Source of the DNA: an uncultured Croceitalea sp.
GTDB taxonomy: Bacteria; Bacteroidota; Bacteroidia; Flavobacteriales; Flavobacteriaceae
Assembly (NCBI GenBank): GCA_947495075.1
Contig: CANLXH010000001.1
Location: 186,001 to 250,000 of the forward strand
DNA length: 64,000 nucleotides
Direction: 5' to 3'
Made by a program: the position numbers and the translations under genes. Positions 27,191 through 35,075 of this stretch are shown here, piece by piece; the first letter of the stretch is position 1; every line of letters begins with the position of its first letter. Below the pieces are notes generated by a model. That model was not told where the DNA came from and searched no databases. It saw nothing but the letters and a program-made list of their open reading frames with translations.

Positions 27191-27380
27191 TAGACTTTTA
27201 CAAGATAATATTAGGTGTTATTATGGTTAGTGGGTCTATCTGGTATTTCAGGTATCTCAGGAAGATAAATCCTGAAGATGATGAGAAAAGCCCCATTGAG
27301 AAATCTTATGATATTGAAATATATTTTGGCCTATTTTTGTAATTGGCTTGATAATGATTTATCGAGAATTATTTCAATAA
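27190..27380 (+). pseudogene. Frameshifted small two-helix membrane protein
   Basis: From about 27190 the frame reads DFYKIILGVIMVSGSIWYF, then a charged loop (RKINPEDDEKSPIEKS) up to YFG. There it stops early (TAA 27340-27342). One base shifted, the frame at 27330-27380 continues PIFVIGLIMIYRELFQ and stops, giving a sensible second membrane helix. The only ATG is at 27223, inside the first helix; an ATA stands where a start is expected (27190). The gene therefore seems to have lost one base near 27329 and probably its start. A sequencing error is the alternative. Confidence 0.5.
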
Positions 27381-27401
27381 AGTTTTAAGAGTGTATAAAT
27401 A

Positions 27402-27479
27402 GTCATTTCGAAATGAAATGCAAAGTATCGATTGAGAAATCAAGAAAAAGTTAGATTTCTGACATTCACTCGAAATGAC
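27402..27479. repeat. REP-like palindromic intergenic element
   Basis: The 78-base element begins GTCATTTCG and ends CGAAATGAC (9-bp perfect inverted ends). Inner complementary segments are GAGAAATC and GATTTCT. Such GTCATTTCG-ended palindromes occur as dispersed intergenic repeats in Bacteroidetes genomes. No other copy was noticed in this window. Confidence 0.55.
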
Positions 27480-27502
27480 AAAAAGCGATAAATCGTTACA
27501 TA

Positions 27503-27536
27503 AAAAAACCTCCAAACAATTGTTTGGAGGTTTTTT
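27503..27536. terminator. Bidirectional terminator after the DUF2911 gene
   Basis: A perfect palindrome with CCTCCAAACA / TGTTTGGAGG arms is flanked by an A-run and a T-run. It lies 24 bases beyond the minus-strand stop at 27560 and can also stop plus-strand read-through from the left. The remaining intergenic DNA around it (27381-27559) holds only the REP-like element. Confidence 0.85.
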
Positions 27537-27559
27537 AAATTTTAAGACGTTCAATTAAT

Positions 27560-28099
27560 TTAGAACATAATTGGAGTAGCAACTCGTGTAGTACCCCAAC
27601 CCATTACCATATGGGTTCCACCTTCAACTTCTTTAAAAGCTATAGAAAACGCTTCTAAAGACTCAGAATCAGAACTTACCTTAGAACTGACTCTAGTTAC
27701 ATCAGCAGAGTTATCATAAGAATAAGCTCCCCATTGGTTCAAGTTTTTATTTAAAACTACCGTCCACTCACCACTACCTGGGATGGTAAACAAAGCATAA
27801 GTTCCTGCTTTTACACTTTTACCACCAAAATTAACGTCCTTGTAAAAAGTGATTTCAGGAGCTTCATTTGCTCCAGTACGCCATACTTTTCCAGCTGGTG
27901 CCAGTTCAGACATGCTACGTCCTTTTAATTGTGGTCTTCCGTAAGTAACTTTTACAGTTTTGTCAGATACCTTGTAGCTAGAAGGAAAAGTAGCAATATC
28001 AGCAGGACTTTTATCCAATCCTCCAAATTTTTGAGCTTCAGCTTCAGTACTAAAAATTAAAGTCATTGCAAAGAATGCAACAGCAACTATTTTTTTCAT
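27560..28099 (-). CDS. DUF2911 exported protein
   Basis: The protein starts with a signal peptide (MKKIVAVAFFAMTLIFSTEAEA) if the ATG at 28099 is used; an ATG two codons earlier (28105) is equally possible. The body shows the DUF2911 pattern: VKVTYGRPQLKGR, GKVWRTGANEAPEITF, and GTYALFTIPG with EWTVVLNK. This is a beta-sandwich family of unknown function found widely in Bacteroidetes. A TAGTTTTG box on the minus strand at 28140-28133 may be its promoter. Confidence 0.85.
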   Translation of the reverse strand: MKKIVAVAFFAMTLIFSTEAEAQKFGGLDKSPADIATFPSSYKVSDKTVKVTYGRPQLKGRSMSELAPAGKVWRTGANEAPEITFYKDVNFGGKSVKAGTYALFTIPGSGEWTVVLNKNLNQWGAYSYDNSADVTRVSSKVSSDSESLEAFSIAFKEVEGGTHMVMGWGTTRVATPIMF

Positions 28100-28341
28100 A
28101 ATCATGGTTTTTATTAAGTTTTCAAAACTACCTGATATTTAAATTTACTAGCCCTAAAGAGAAGTTAAAATTTCTATACTTCCAAAATGAAATGTTCCAT
28201 ACTATTTTTCTTAAATATAGTTTCAATATATATTGAATAAGTATTTTATTATTATAATATGTAATCATATAGATTAGTATTGTTTTATTAATGTAATAAT
28301 TAAATCATTTTTGATTTATAATTGTTATTAAAGTTAAAATT

Positions 28342-30012
28342 ATGTGTGGTATTGTATGTGCGTTTGATGTTAAGGAGGAAGTAGATGTTCTCCGTCCTCA
28401 ATTACTTGAGATGTCTAAAAAGATAAGACATAGGGGTCCGGACTGGAGTGGAATATTCGCAAATGAGAAAGCGGTTTTAGCGCACGAGCGTTTGGCCATT
28501 GTAGACCCAGCCTCTGGTAAACAACCACTGTTTAGCAGTGATGAGAAATTGGTATTAGCTGCAAATGGAGAAATTTATAATCATGCTGAGTTAAGAGACC
28601 AGTTTAAAGGTAAATATGCTTTTAAAACAGCATCGGACTGTGAAGTTATTCTAGCATTATATCAAGAAAAAGGTGTTGATTTCATTGATGAAATGAATGG
28701 GATTTTTGGTTTTGCCATATATGATACCGAAAAAGATGAATATTTTATAGCTCGTGACCATATGGGTATTATTCCGCTATATATTGGATGGGATAAAAAC
28801 GGAACCTTTTATGTGGCTTCAGAATTAAAAGGGCTCGAAGGCACTTGTTCCAAGATAGAGTTGTTTCCTCCAGGGCATTATATGCATAGTTCAAATGGTG
28901 AATTTGTTCGCTGGTATAAAAGAGATTGGATGGAATATGAAGCCGTAAAAGAAAACCAAACCAGTATTCAAGAAATTCATGATGCTTTGGATGCCGCGGT
29001 TAAAAGACAATTGATGTCTGATGTACCTTATGGAGTATTGCTTTCAGGTGGATTGGATTCTTCGGTTACTTCGGCAATAGCAAAAAAATATTCACAAAAA
29101 AGAATTGAATCTGGTGGTACAAAAGATGCTTGGTGGCCGCAATTACACTCTTTTTCGGTTGGTTTGGATGGTTCTCCAGATTTAGCTGCTGCTCAAAAAG
29201 TGGCAGACCACATAGGAACAGTGCATCACGAGATAAAATTTACGATACAAGAAGGTTTAGATGCTATCAAAGATGTTATTTACAATTTAGAAACGTATGA
29301 TATAACTACGATTAGAGCTTCAACACCTATGTATTTAATGGCTCGTGTAATTAAGTCTATGGGTATTAAAATGGTGCTCTCTGGCGAAGGTGCAGATGAG
29401 CTATTTGGAGGATACCTATATTTTCATAAAGCTCCAAGCGCAAAAGAGTTTCATGAGGAAACAGTTCGCAAACTAGACAAGCTGCATATGTACGATTGTC
29501 TTAGAGCAAACAAGTCTCTAGCAGCATGGGGTATAGAAGGTAGGGTCCCATTTTTAGATAAGGAGTTTATGGATGTCGCGATGCGTATCAATCCAAAAGA
29601 TAAAATGATTAATGGGAAGCGTATGGAAAAATGGGTAGTACGTAAAGCATTTGAATCTTATCTTCCTGAGAGTGTTGCATGGAGGCAAAAAGAACAATTT
29701 TCGGATGGAGTGGGATATAGTTGGATAGACACCTTAAAAGAGGTAGTTGCACAAGAAGTGAGTGATGAAATGTTAGCAAATGCACATTTTAAATTCCCTA
29801 TACAGACCCCTACGTCAAAAGAAGAATACTACTATCGCTCTATTTTTGAAGCTCATTTTCCTTCAGATGCAGCCGCATTAAGCGTTCCTCAAGAACCTTC
29901 GGTAGCTTGTAGTACCAAAATAGCATTAGAATGGGATGAGGCATTTAAGAACATGAATGACCCTTCTGGCAGGGCTGTAGCAAATGTTCATGACGATGCT
30001 TATGTACAATAA
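28342..30012 (+). CDS. asnB: Asparagine synthase B (glutamine-hydrolysing)
   Basis: The enzyme amidates aspartate with glutamine and ATP. The N-terminus MCGIVCAF provides the catalytic Cys2 of the class II glutaminase, which fixes the start. The C-terminal synthetase domain has the PP-loop LSGGLDSSV and SGEGADELFGGY. Length (556) fits AsnB. It has an AT-rich 236-base upstream region without an obvious -7 box, and a hairpin terminator follows. No clustered partner. Confidence 0.96.
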   Translation: MCGIVCAFDVKEEVDVLRPQLLEMSKKIRHRGPDWSGIFANEKAVLAHERLAIVDPASGKQPLFSSDEKLVLAANGEIYNHAELRDQFKGKYAFKTASDCEVILALYQEKGVDFIDEMNGIFGFAIYDTEKDEYFIARDHMGIIPLYIGWDKNGTFYVASELKGLEGTCSKIELFPPGHYMHSSNGEFVRWYKRDWMEYEAVKENQTSIQEIHDALDAAVKRQLMSDVPYGVLLSGGLDSSVTSAIAKKYSQKRIESGGTKDAWWPQLHSFSVGLDGSPDLAAAQKVADHIGTVHHEIKFTIQEGLDAIKDVIYNLETYDITTIRASTPMYLMARVIKSMGIKMVLSGEGADELFGGYLYFHKAPSAKEFHEETVRKLDKLHMYDCLRANKSLAAWGIEGRVPFLDKEFMDVAMRINPKDKMINGKRMEKWVVRKAFESYLPESVAWRQKEQFSDGVGYSWIDTLKEVVAQEVSDEMLANAHFKFPIQTPTSKEEYYYRSIFEAHFPSDAAALSVPQEPSVACSTKIALEWDEAFKNMNDPSGRAVANVHDDAYVQ

Positions 30013-30067
30013 AGAGGATTCTTTTGTGAGGTAAGAATCAATTTTAAATTTGTTTTAATTAGTCAAT

Positions 30068-30097
30068 AAGAAGTAGCATAAATATGCTGCTTCTTTT
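30068..30097 (+). terminator. asnB terminator
   Basis: A 12-bp stem with one G-U pair (30068-30079 with 30084-30095) is followed by T-rich sequence, 56 bases after the asnB stop. Confidence 0.65.
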
Positions 30098-30210
30098 GGT
30101 TTAGAGTTGTTTTAGTTTGGTTATTTTTTTCTATAATATTTTCCACAATTGTTGTTAATAACTTGAAGTCATGAAAATAGCACAAACCCCTAATTCTACT
30201 GGGTATTGGT

Positions 30211-30218
30211 TATATTTG
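30211..30218 (+). promoter_or_regulatory. gyrB -7 promoter box
   Basis: TATATTTG matches TAnnTTTG, 40 bases before the gyrB start. No good TTG element is seen at the expected distance upstream. Confidence 0.5.
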
Positions 30219-30257
30219 TAAGATTTGAAAATTTCAAAATAATTTAGTAAAAAATCT

Positions 30258-32198
30258 ATGAGCGAAGAAGCTAAAAAAAATCAGTATTCTGCAGATAGTA
30301 TTCAGGCCCTTGAGGGAATGGAGCACGTGCGAATGCGACCCTCGATGTACATTGGAGATGTTGGAACCAGAGGTTTACACCATTTGGTTTATGAGGTAGT
30401 AGATAACTCTATTGATGAAGCAATGGGAGGTCATTGCGATACTATATCGGTTACTATAAATGAAGATAATTCTATAACTACGAGGGATAATGGTCGTGGA
30501 ATACCGGTAGGATTGCATAAAAAAGAAGGAGTCTCTGCTTTAGAAGTTGTAATGACTAAAATTGGAGCCGGAGGTAAATTTGATAAAGATTCTTATAAAG
30601 TTTCTGGTGGTTTGCATGGTGTAGGTGTTTCTTGTGTGAATGCTTTATCTAGCCATTTAAAAGCTACTGTTTTTAGAGAAGGTAAAGTCTGGGAGCAAGA
30701 ATATGAGCGTGGTAAATCACAATATCCAGTAAAAAGTACTGGGGATACCACAGATCGTGGAACTGTAGTAACATTTACTCCGGATAATACTATTTTCTCT
30801 CAAACTACAGAATATAATTATGAAACCCTTGCTAATAGAATGCGTGAGCTTTCTTACTTGAACAAAGGGGTAAGAATTACTTTAACGGATAAGCGTAATA
30901 AAGATGAAAAAGGAGAGTTTATCTCTGATTCATTTTATTCTGAAGAAGGTTTAAAAGAATTCATCAAGTTTTTAGATGCAACTCGCGAGACACTTATACA
31001 GAATGTAATCTCAATGGAAGGTGAAAAGAATGGAATCCCTGTTGAGGTAGCTATGGTTTATAATACAGGGTATTCTGAAAATTTACATTCCTATGTAAAT
31101 AATATTAATACGCATGAAGGTGGAACACACTTATCAGGTTTCAGAAGAGGATTAACATCTACATTAAAAAAATATGCAGATGCTTCCGGAATGCTCGATA
31201 AGCTAAAGTTTGAAATTTCTGGAGATGATTTTAGAGAAGGTTTAACTGCAATAGTATCTGTAAAAGTTGCCGAGCCTCAGTTTGAAGGTCAGACTAAAAC
31301 AAAATTGGGAAACAGAGAGGTTACAAGTGCTGTAAGTCAGGCAGTATCAGAAATGCTAACCGATTATTTAGAAGAAAATCCAGACGATGCGAAACAAATA
31401 GTAGAAAAAGTAAAACTTGCCGCACAAGCAAGACATGCTGCTGCTAAGGCAAGAGAAATGGTTCAGCGTAAGAACCCAATGAGTGTTGGCGGTCTTCCTG
31501 GGAAACTTTCGGATTGTTCTGAGCAAGATGCCACAAAATGTGAAGTATTCTTGGTAGAGGGTGATTCTGCAGGAGGTACTGCAAAACAAGGTAGGGATAG
31601 AATGTTTCAGGCAATACTTCCACTTAGAGGTAAGATTTTGAATGTTGAAAAAGCCATGCAGCATAAGGTTTTTGAGAACGAAGAAATTAAGAATATTTAC
31701 ACGGCACTTGGCGTAACTATTGGTACAGAAGAAGATAGTAAAGCGCTAAATTTAGAAAAGTTGCGTTACCACAAGGTTGTAATTATGTGTGATGCCGATG
31801 TTGATGGTAGTCATATTGAAACGTTGATTCTAACTTTCTTCTTCCGCTATATGCGTGAGTTGATAGAAGGGGGTCACGTCTATATTGCAACACCGCCACT
31901 ATATCTGGTTAAGAAAGGTTCTAAGAAACGTTATGCTTGGACAGATAAAGAGCGAGATGAAATAGTGGAATCTATGGGTGGAGCCGCTGGTATTCAGCGT
32001 TACAAAGGTTTAGGTGAGATGAATGCAGAACAATTATGGGATACTACTATGAATCCTGAGTTTAGAACGCTAAGACAAGTTACTATAGATAATGCTACAG
32101 AAACAGACCGTATTTTCTCTATGTTAATGGGAGACGAAGTTCCTCCTAGACGAGAGTTTATCGAGAAAAATGCCGTTTATGCGAACATTGACGTATAA
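30258..32198 (+). CDS. gyrB: DNA gyrase subunit B
   Basis: GyrB is the ATPase subunit of gyrase, which introduces negative supercoils. The 646-residue length fits Bacteroidetes GyrB. The GHKL ATPase motifs are EVVDNSIDEA and GRGIPVG with GGLHGVG. The TOPRIM part has EGDSAGGTAKQGRDR and DADVDGSHI, and the C-terminus has QRYKGLGEMN. ParE/TopoIV B is the main alternative, but LEGMEHVRMRPSMYIGD and this overall length favour GyrB. It is a single gene with its own terminator. Confidence 0.95.
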   Translation: MSEEAKKNQYSADSIQALEGMEHVRMRPSMYIGDVGTRGLHHLVYEVVDNSIDEAMGGHCDTISVTINEDNSITTRDNGRGIPVGLHKKEGVSALEVVMTKIGAGGKFDKDSYKVSGGLHGVGVSCVNALSSHLKATVFREGKVWEQEYERGKSQYPVKSTGDTTDRGTVVTFTPDNTIFSQTTEYNYETLANRMRELSYLNKGVRITLTDKRNKDEKGEFISDSFYSEEGLKEFIKFLDATRETLIQNVISMEGEKNGIPVEVAMVYNTGYSENLHSYVNNINTHEGGTHLSGFRRGLTSTLKKYADASGMLDKLKFEISGDDFREGLTAIVSVKVAEPQFEGQTKTKLGNREVTSAVSQAVSEMLTDYLEENPDDAKQIVEKVKLAAQARHAAAKAREMVQRKNPMSVGGLPGKLSDCSEQDATKCEVFLVEGDSAGGTAKQGRDRMFQAILPLRGKILNVEKAMQHKVFENEEIKNIYTALGVTIGTEEDSKALNLEKLRYHKVVIMCDADVDGSHIETLILTFFFRYMRELIEGGHVYIATPPLYLVKKGSKKRYAWTDKERDEIVESMGGAAGIQRYKGLGEMNAEQLWDTTMNPEFRTLRQVTIDNATETDRIFSMLMGDEVPPRREFIEKNAVYANIDV

Positions 32199-32219
32199 AT
32201 AACAACGGTTTCACAACAA

Positions 32220-32248
32220 AAACTCGCTCCTACAGGGCGAGTTTTTTA
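32220..32248 (+). terminator. gyrB terminator
   Basis: A 9-bp stem (AACTCGCTC with GGGCGAGTT, one G-U pair) is followed by six T, 22 bases after the gyrB stop. Confidence 0.8.
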
Positions 32249-32270
32249 GTTTTAGGAAAAATTTTACAAA

Positions 32271-33305
32271 ATGAAGAAAATATTCCTTTTTGGTTTTATG
32301 TCTTGTTTTTCCTTTGGGTTAATGGCTCAATCAGATTTTAGCGATGTTTTTGCAGCAGGTGTAGAAGATACTGAGCGTTTTGCTAACGACTATTTTGGTC
32401 CATTGTCCGAAGCCGCTATTTTTAGTATGGGTAATGGTTGGTATAATTCTGCAGATGCCAAGCCTTTAGGAGGTTTTGAAATTTCTCTAATAGGTAATAT
32501 TACAGGCTTTAAAAATAAAGGAGATAAGAAGATATTTTTATTTGATGAGGCTAATTATACTAATTTACAACTGGTAGGCGGTAGTGATGCAAGAACAGAT
32601 ACACAATTAGTTTCTTCTGCTCTTGGAGATATTGAAGGTGTTCGTGTTTTTGTTGAAGCAGAGGTAGGACCAGGTCTACCTCCTCAACGTCAAGAATTTG
32701 AGCTTCCATCAGGTTTAGCCTCAGAAGGTTTAAACTTTGTGCCTACAGCATATTTACAAGCTAGCTTAGGATTAATTAAAGGTCTTGAAGTAAAAGCAAG
32801 GTTTTTACCTAATATTAATTTTGATGATGATGTTGAATTTGGTCTTTTTGGGGCCGGACTACAATATGATTTCACCAAAATCCTCCCGGGAGATAAAATC
32901 TTACCAGTTGCTATATCCGCTGTTATTGGATATACAAATTTGAATGCTGAGTATGATTTTACAGACCAGGGTCTTTTTGCCGGTGATAACCAACGAATAG
33001 AAACTACTTTTAACACATGGACGTTTGCGGCTATAGCTTCAACCAGATTACCAGTAATTAATTTCTATGGTGGTTTTGGTTATATAACGGGTAACTCTAC
33101 AACAGATGTATTAGGTGATTACACTGCTGGTATTGGACCTCTTTCTGAAACTGTCACAGATCCTTTTTCTATTGAAACAGAGGCTAGTGGAGTTACAGCT
33201 AATGTAGGTACTAAATTAAAACTTGGGTTTTTTAGACTAAATGTAGATTATACAATAGCTGAATTTAGTACGCTTACAGCCGGAATTAATTTTGGTTTTA
33301 GATAA
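32271..33305 (+). CDS. DUF6588-like outer membrane beta-barrel protein
   Basis: The 344-residue protein has a signal peptide ending at LMAQ and a mature sequence of glycine- and aromatic-rich strands ending in INFGFR, as expected for an outer-membrane barrel. The N-terminal segment SDFSDVFAAGVEDTERFAND, with YFGPLSEAAIFSMGNGWYN, matches the DUF6588 pattern in my memory. The function is unknown. It begins just after the gyrB terminator and has its own strong terminator. Confidence 0.72.
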   Translation: MKKIFLFGFMSCFSFGLMAQSDFSDVFAAGVEDTERFANDYFGPLSEAAIFSMGNGWYNSADAKPLGGFEISLIGNITGFKNKGDKKIFLFDEANYTNLQLVGGSDARTDTQLVSSALGDIEGVRVFVEAEVGPGLPPQRQEFELPSGLASEGLNFVPTAYLQASLGLIKGLEVKARFLPNINFDDDVEFGLFGAGLQYDFTKILPGDKILPVAISAVIGYTNLNAEYDFTDQGLFAGDNQRIETTFNTWTFAAIASTRLPVINFYGGFGYITGNSTTDVLGDYTAGIGPLSETVTDPFSIETEASGVTANVGTKLKLGFFRLNVDYTIAEFSTLTAGINFGFR

Positions 33306-33332
33306 GATAGTCTTAAGAAGATATAACATAAG

Positions 33333-33364
33333 AAAAGCCCATACTTTAAGTATGGGCTTTTTCT
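33333..33364. terminator. Bidirectional terminator between convergent genes
   Basis: A 14-bp perfect stem (33333-33346 with 33348-33361), followed by T-rich sequence on both strands. It serves the barrel gene before it and the lipoprotein gene converging from the right. Confidence 0.85.
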
Positions 33365-33387
33365 TTCATTCGCATTTAGTGTCTATC

Positions 33388-33759
33388 TTATTCCCGCTCT
33401 GCAAAAATATTTCCATTTTCGAGTGCTAATTTCTCGGGGTTTGTAGCTTGTTCAAGAGTTACTTCAATATCAGGAATATCAGTGCCGGTATAAATAATAG
33501 TATAGATATCTTCATTTAAACTCCAACTAAAATCTGTATAGAATTCTAAATCATCATTGGTGTAGCTATGATATCTCCCTAAGTAGGCATCATTAAAAAT
33601 CCATTCTTTTCGAATTTCATCTCCGTTTTTTCCATCTTGCGATAGAAGCTCTGATTTAGACCAAATTCCTAAAATAGGGTCGTTGTTTTCTGGAATCTCC
33701 GAACAATTGCTCACAGCAATAATGACCAATATGGCCAGCAATGAAAAGAACTTTTTCAT
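33388..33759 (-). CDS. Lipocalin-like small lipoprotein
   Basis: The 123-residue protein starts MKKFFSLLAILVIIAVSNCS, a lipoprotein signal with Cys19 as lipidated residue. The body, with DPILGIWSKSELL and KEWIFNDAYLGRY, resembles the small lipocalin-like lipoproteins of Bacteroidetes. The function is unknown. It is alone, facing the DUF6588-like gene across a shared terminator. Confidence 0.7.
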   Translation of the reverse strand: MKKFFSLLAILVIIAVSNCSEIPENNDPILGIWSKSELLSQDGKNGDEIRKEWIFNDAYLGRYHSYTNDDLEFYTDFSWSLNEDIYTIIYTGTDIPDIEVTLEQATNPEKLALENGNIFAERE

Positions 33760-33989
33760 GATTAAGTAGGTTATGTCTTTAATTTGGGACTATTAGAACG
33801 GGAACTTAGAAGTAGGTATTGTAAAAATTCGATGTATAACCGTTTTTGAACTATTTCTTCGCTAAAGTGTACTTTTTTTTAACATATCAGCTAAAATATG
33901 TACCTCTTAATAATACTAGTGTTGGTCTTTTTTGACTTAAAAAATCCATATTTTTACGCGATTAAAGAATCTTATAAAACCTTAATAAA

Positions 33990-34916
33990 ATGAAAGTTAC
34001 TGTTGTTGGAGCCGGAGCAGTTGGAGCAAGCTGTGCTGAATATATTGCAATTAAAAATTTTGCATCAGAAGTTGTATTATTAGACATTAAAGAAGGATAT
34101 GCAGAGGGCAAGGCCATGGATTTAATGCAGACGGCTTCTTTAAATGGATTTGATACTAAGATTACAGGTAGCACTAGTGACTATTCTAAAACTGCAAATA
34201 GTGATATTGCTGTTATCACATCAGGAATTCCTAGAAAACCAGGAATGACTCGTGAAGAGTTAATTGGTATAAATGCTGGGATTGTAAAGACAGTTTCTCA
34301 AAACTTAATTGAACATTCTCCAAATGTAACTTTAATAGTAGTTAGCAATCCAATGGACACTATGACTTACTTAGTTCATAAGACAACAAACCTGCCAAAA
34401 CATAAAATTATTGGTATGGGTGGAGCTTTAGATAGTGCACGTTTTAAATATCGTTTAGCAGAAGCTTTAGAAGCACCTATTTCTGATGTTGATGGAATGG
34501 TAATTGGAGGGCATAGTGATAAAGGAATGGTTCCGTTAATTAACCATGCTACTCGTAATAGTGTTAAGGCATCGGAATTTTTATCGCAGGATAAAATGGA
34601 TTATGTGGTACAAGAAACTAAAGTTGGAGGTGCAACTTTAACAAAACTCCTTGGAACTAGTGCTTGGTATGCCCCAGGAGCGGCAGTTTCAGGTTTAGTA
34701 CAAGCTATTGCTTGTAATCAGAAGAAAATGTTCCCTTGTTCAGCTTTTTTAGAAGGTGAATATGGTTTAAATGATATTTGTATTGGTGTTCCAGTAATTT
34801 TAGGTAAAAATGGTATCGAAAAAATTGTGGAAATAGAATTAAGCGATGCTGAAAAAGCTAAAATGCAAGAAAGTGCCGAAGGAGTAACTAAAACTAATGG
34901 ATTATTACAGTTGTAG
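33990..34916 (+). CDS. mdh: Malate dehydrogenase (LDH-like)
   Basis: The enzyme oxidises malate to oxaloacetate with NAD in the citric acid cycle. VVGAGAVGASCAE is the NAD-binding loop, SGIPRKPGMTREEL the substrate loop, VSNPMD the catalytic strand, and GGHSDKGMVPL carries the catalytic His. Length 308 is normal for the LDH-like MDH group. The preceding 230 bases are AT-rich, with only a weak TATTTTTA box near 33950. Single gene. Confidence 0.95.
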   Translation: MKVTVVGAGAVGASCAEYIAIKNFASEVVLLDIKEGYAEGKAMDLMQTASLNGFDTKITGSTSDYSKTANSDIAVITSGIPRKPGMTREELIGINAGIVKTVSQNLIEHSPNVTLIVVSNPMDTMTYLVHKTTNLPKHKIIGMGGALDSARFKYRLAEALEAPISDVDGMVIGGHSDKGMVPLINHATRNSVKASEFLSQDKMDYVVQETKVGGATLTKLLGTSAWYAPGAAVSGLVQAIACNQKKMFPCSAFLEGEYGLNDICIGVPVILGKNGIEKIVEIELSDAEKAKMQESAEGVTKTNGLLQL

Positions 34917-34938
34917 TTAAGCATCATATTAAAAAAGT

Positions 34939-34980
34939 AAAATGCCATTTCAAACCTAAAAGAGGAGGAGTGGCATTTTT
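34939..34980 (+). terminator. mdh terminator
   Basis: AAAATGCCA (34939-34947) pairs with TGGCATTTT (34971-34979) around a 23-base loop, and T-rich sequence follows. The long loop lowers confidence. Confidence 0.55.
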
Positions 34981-35016
34981 CATTCTTACTAGTCAACTAT
35001 AATTAAGAGAATTCTA

Positions 35017-35047
35017 TTGGCAAATCCTATTTGAAATGATATATTTG
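35017..35047 (+). promoter_or_regulatory. secDF promoter
   Basis: TTG at 35017-35019, a 20-base spacer and TATATTTG at 35040-35047 fit the Bacteroidetes promoter. The secDF start is 28 bases downstream. Confidence 0.65.
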
Positions 35048-35075
35048 CACGCTGTTTAAGAAAAATACGTAATCA

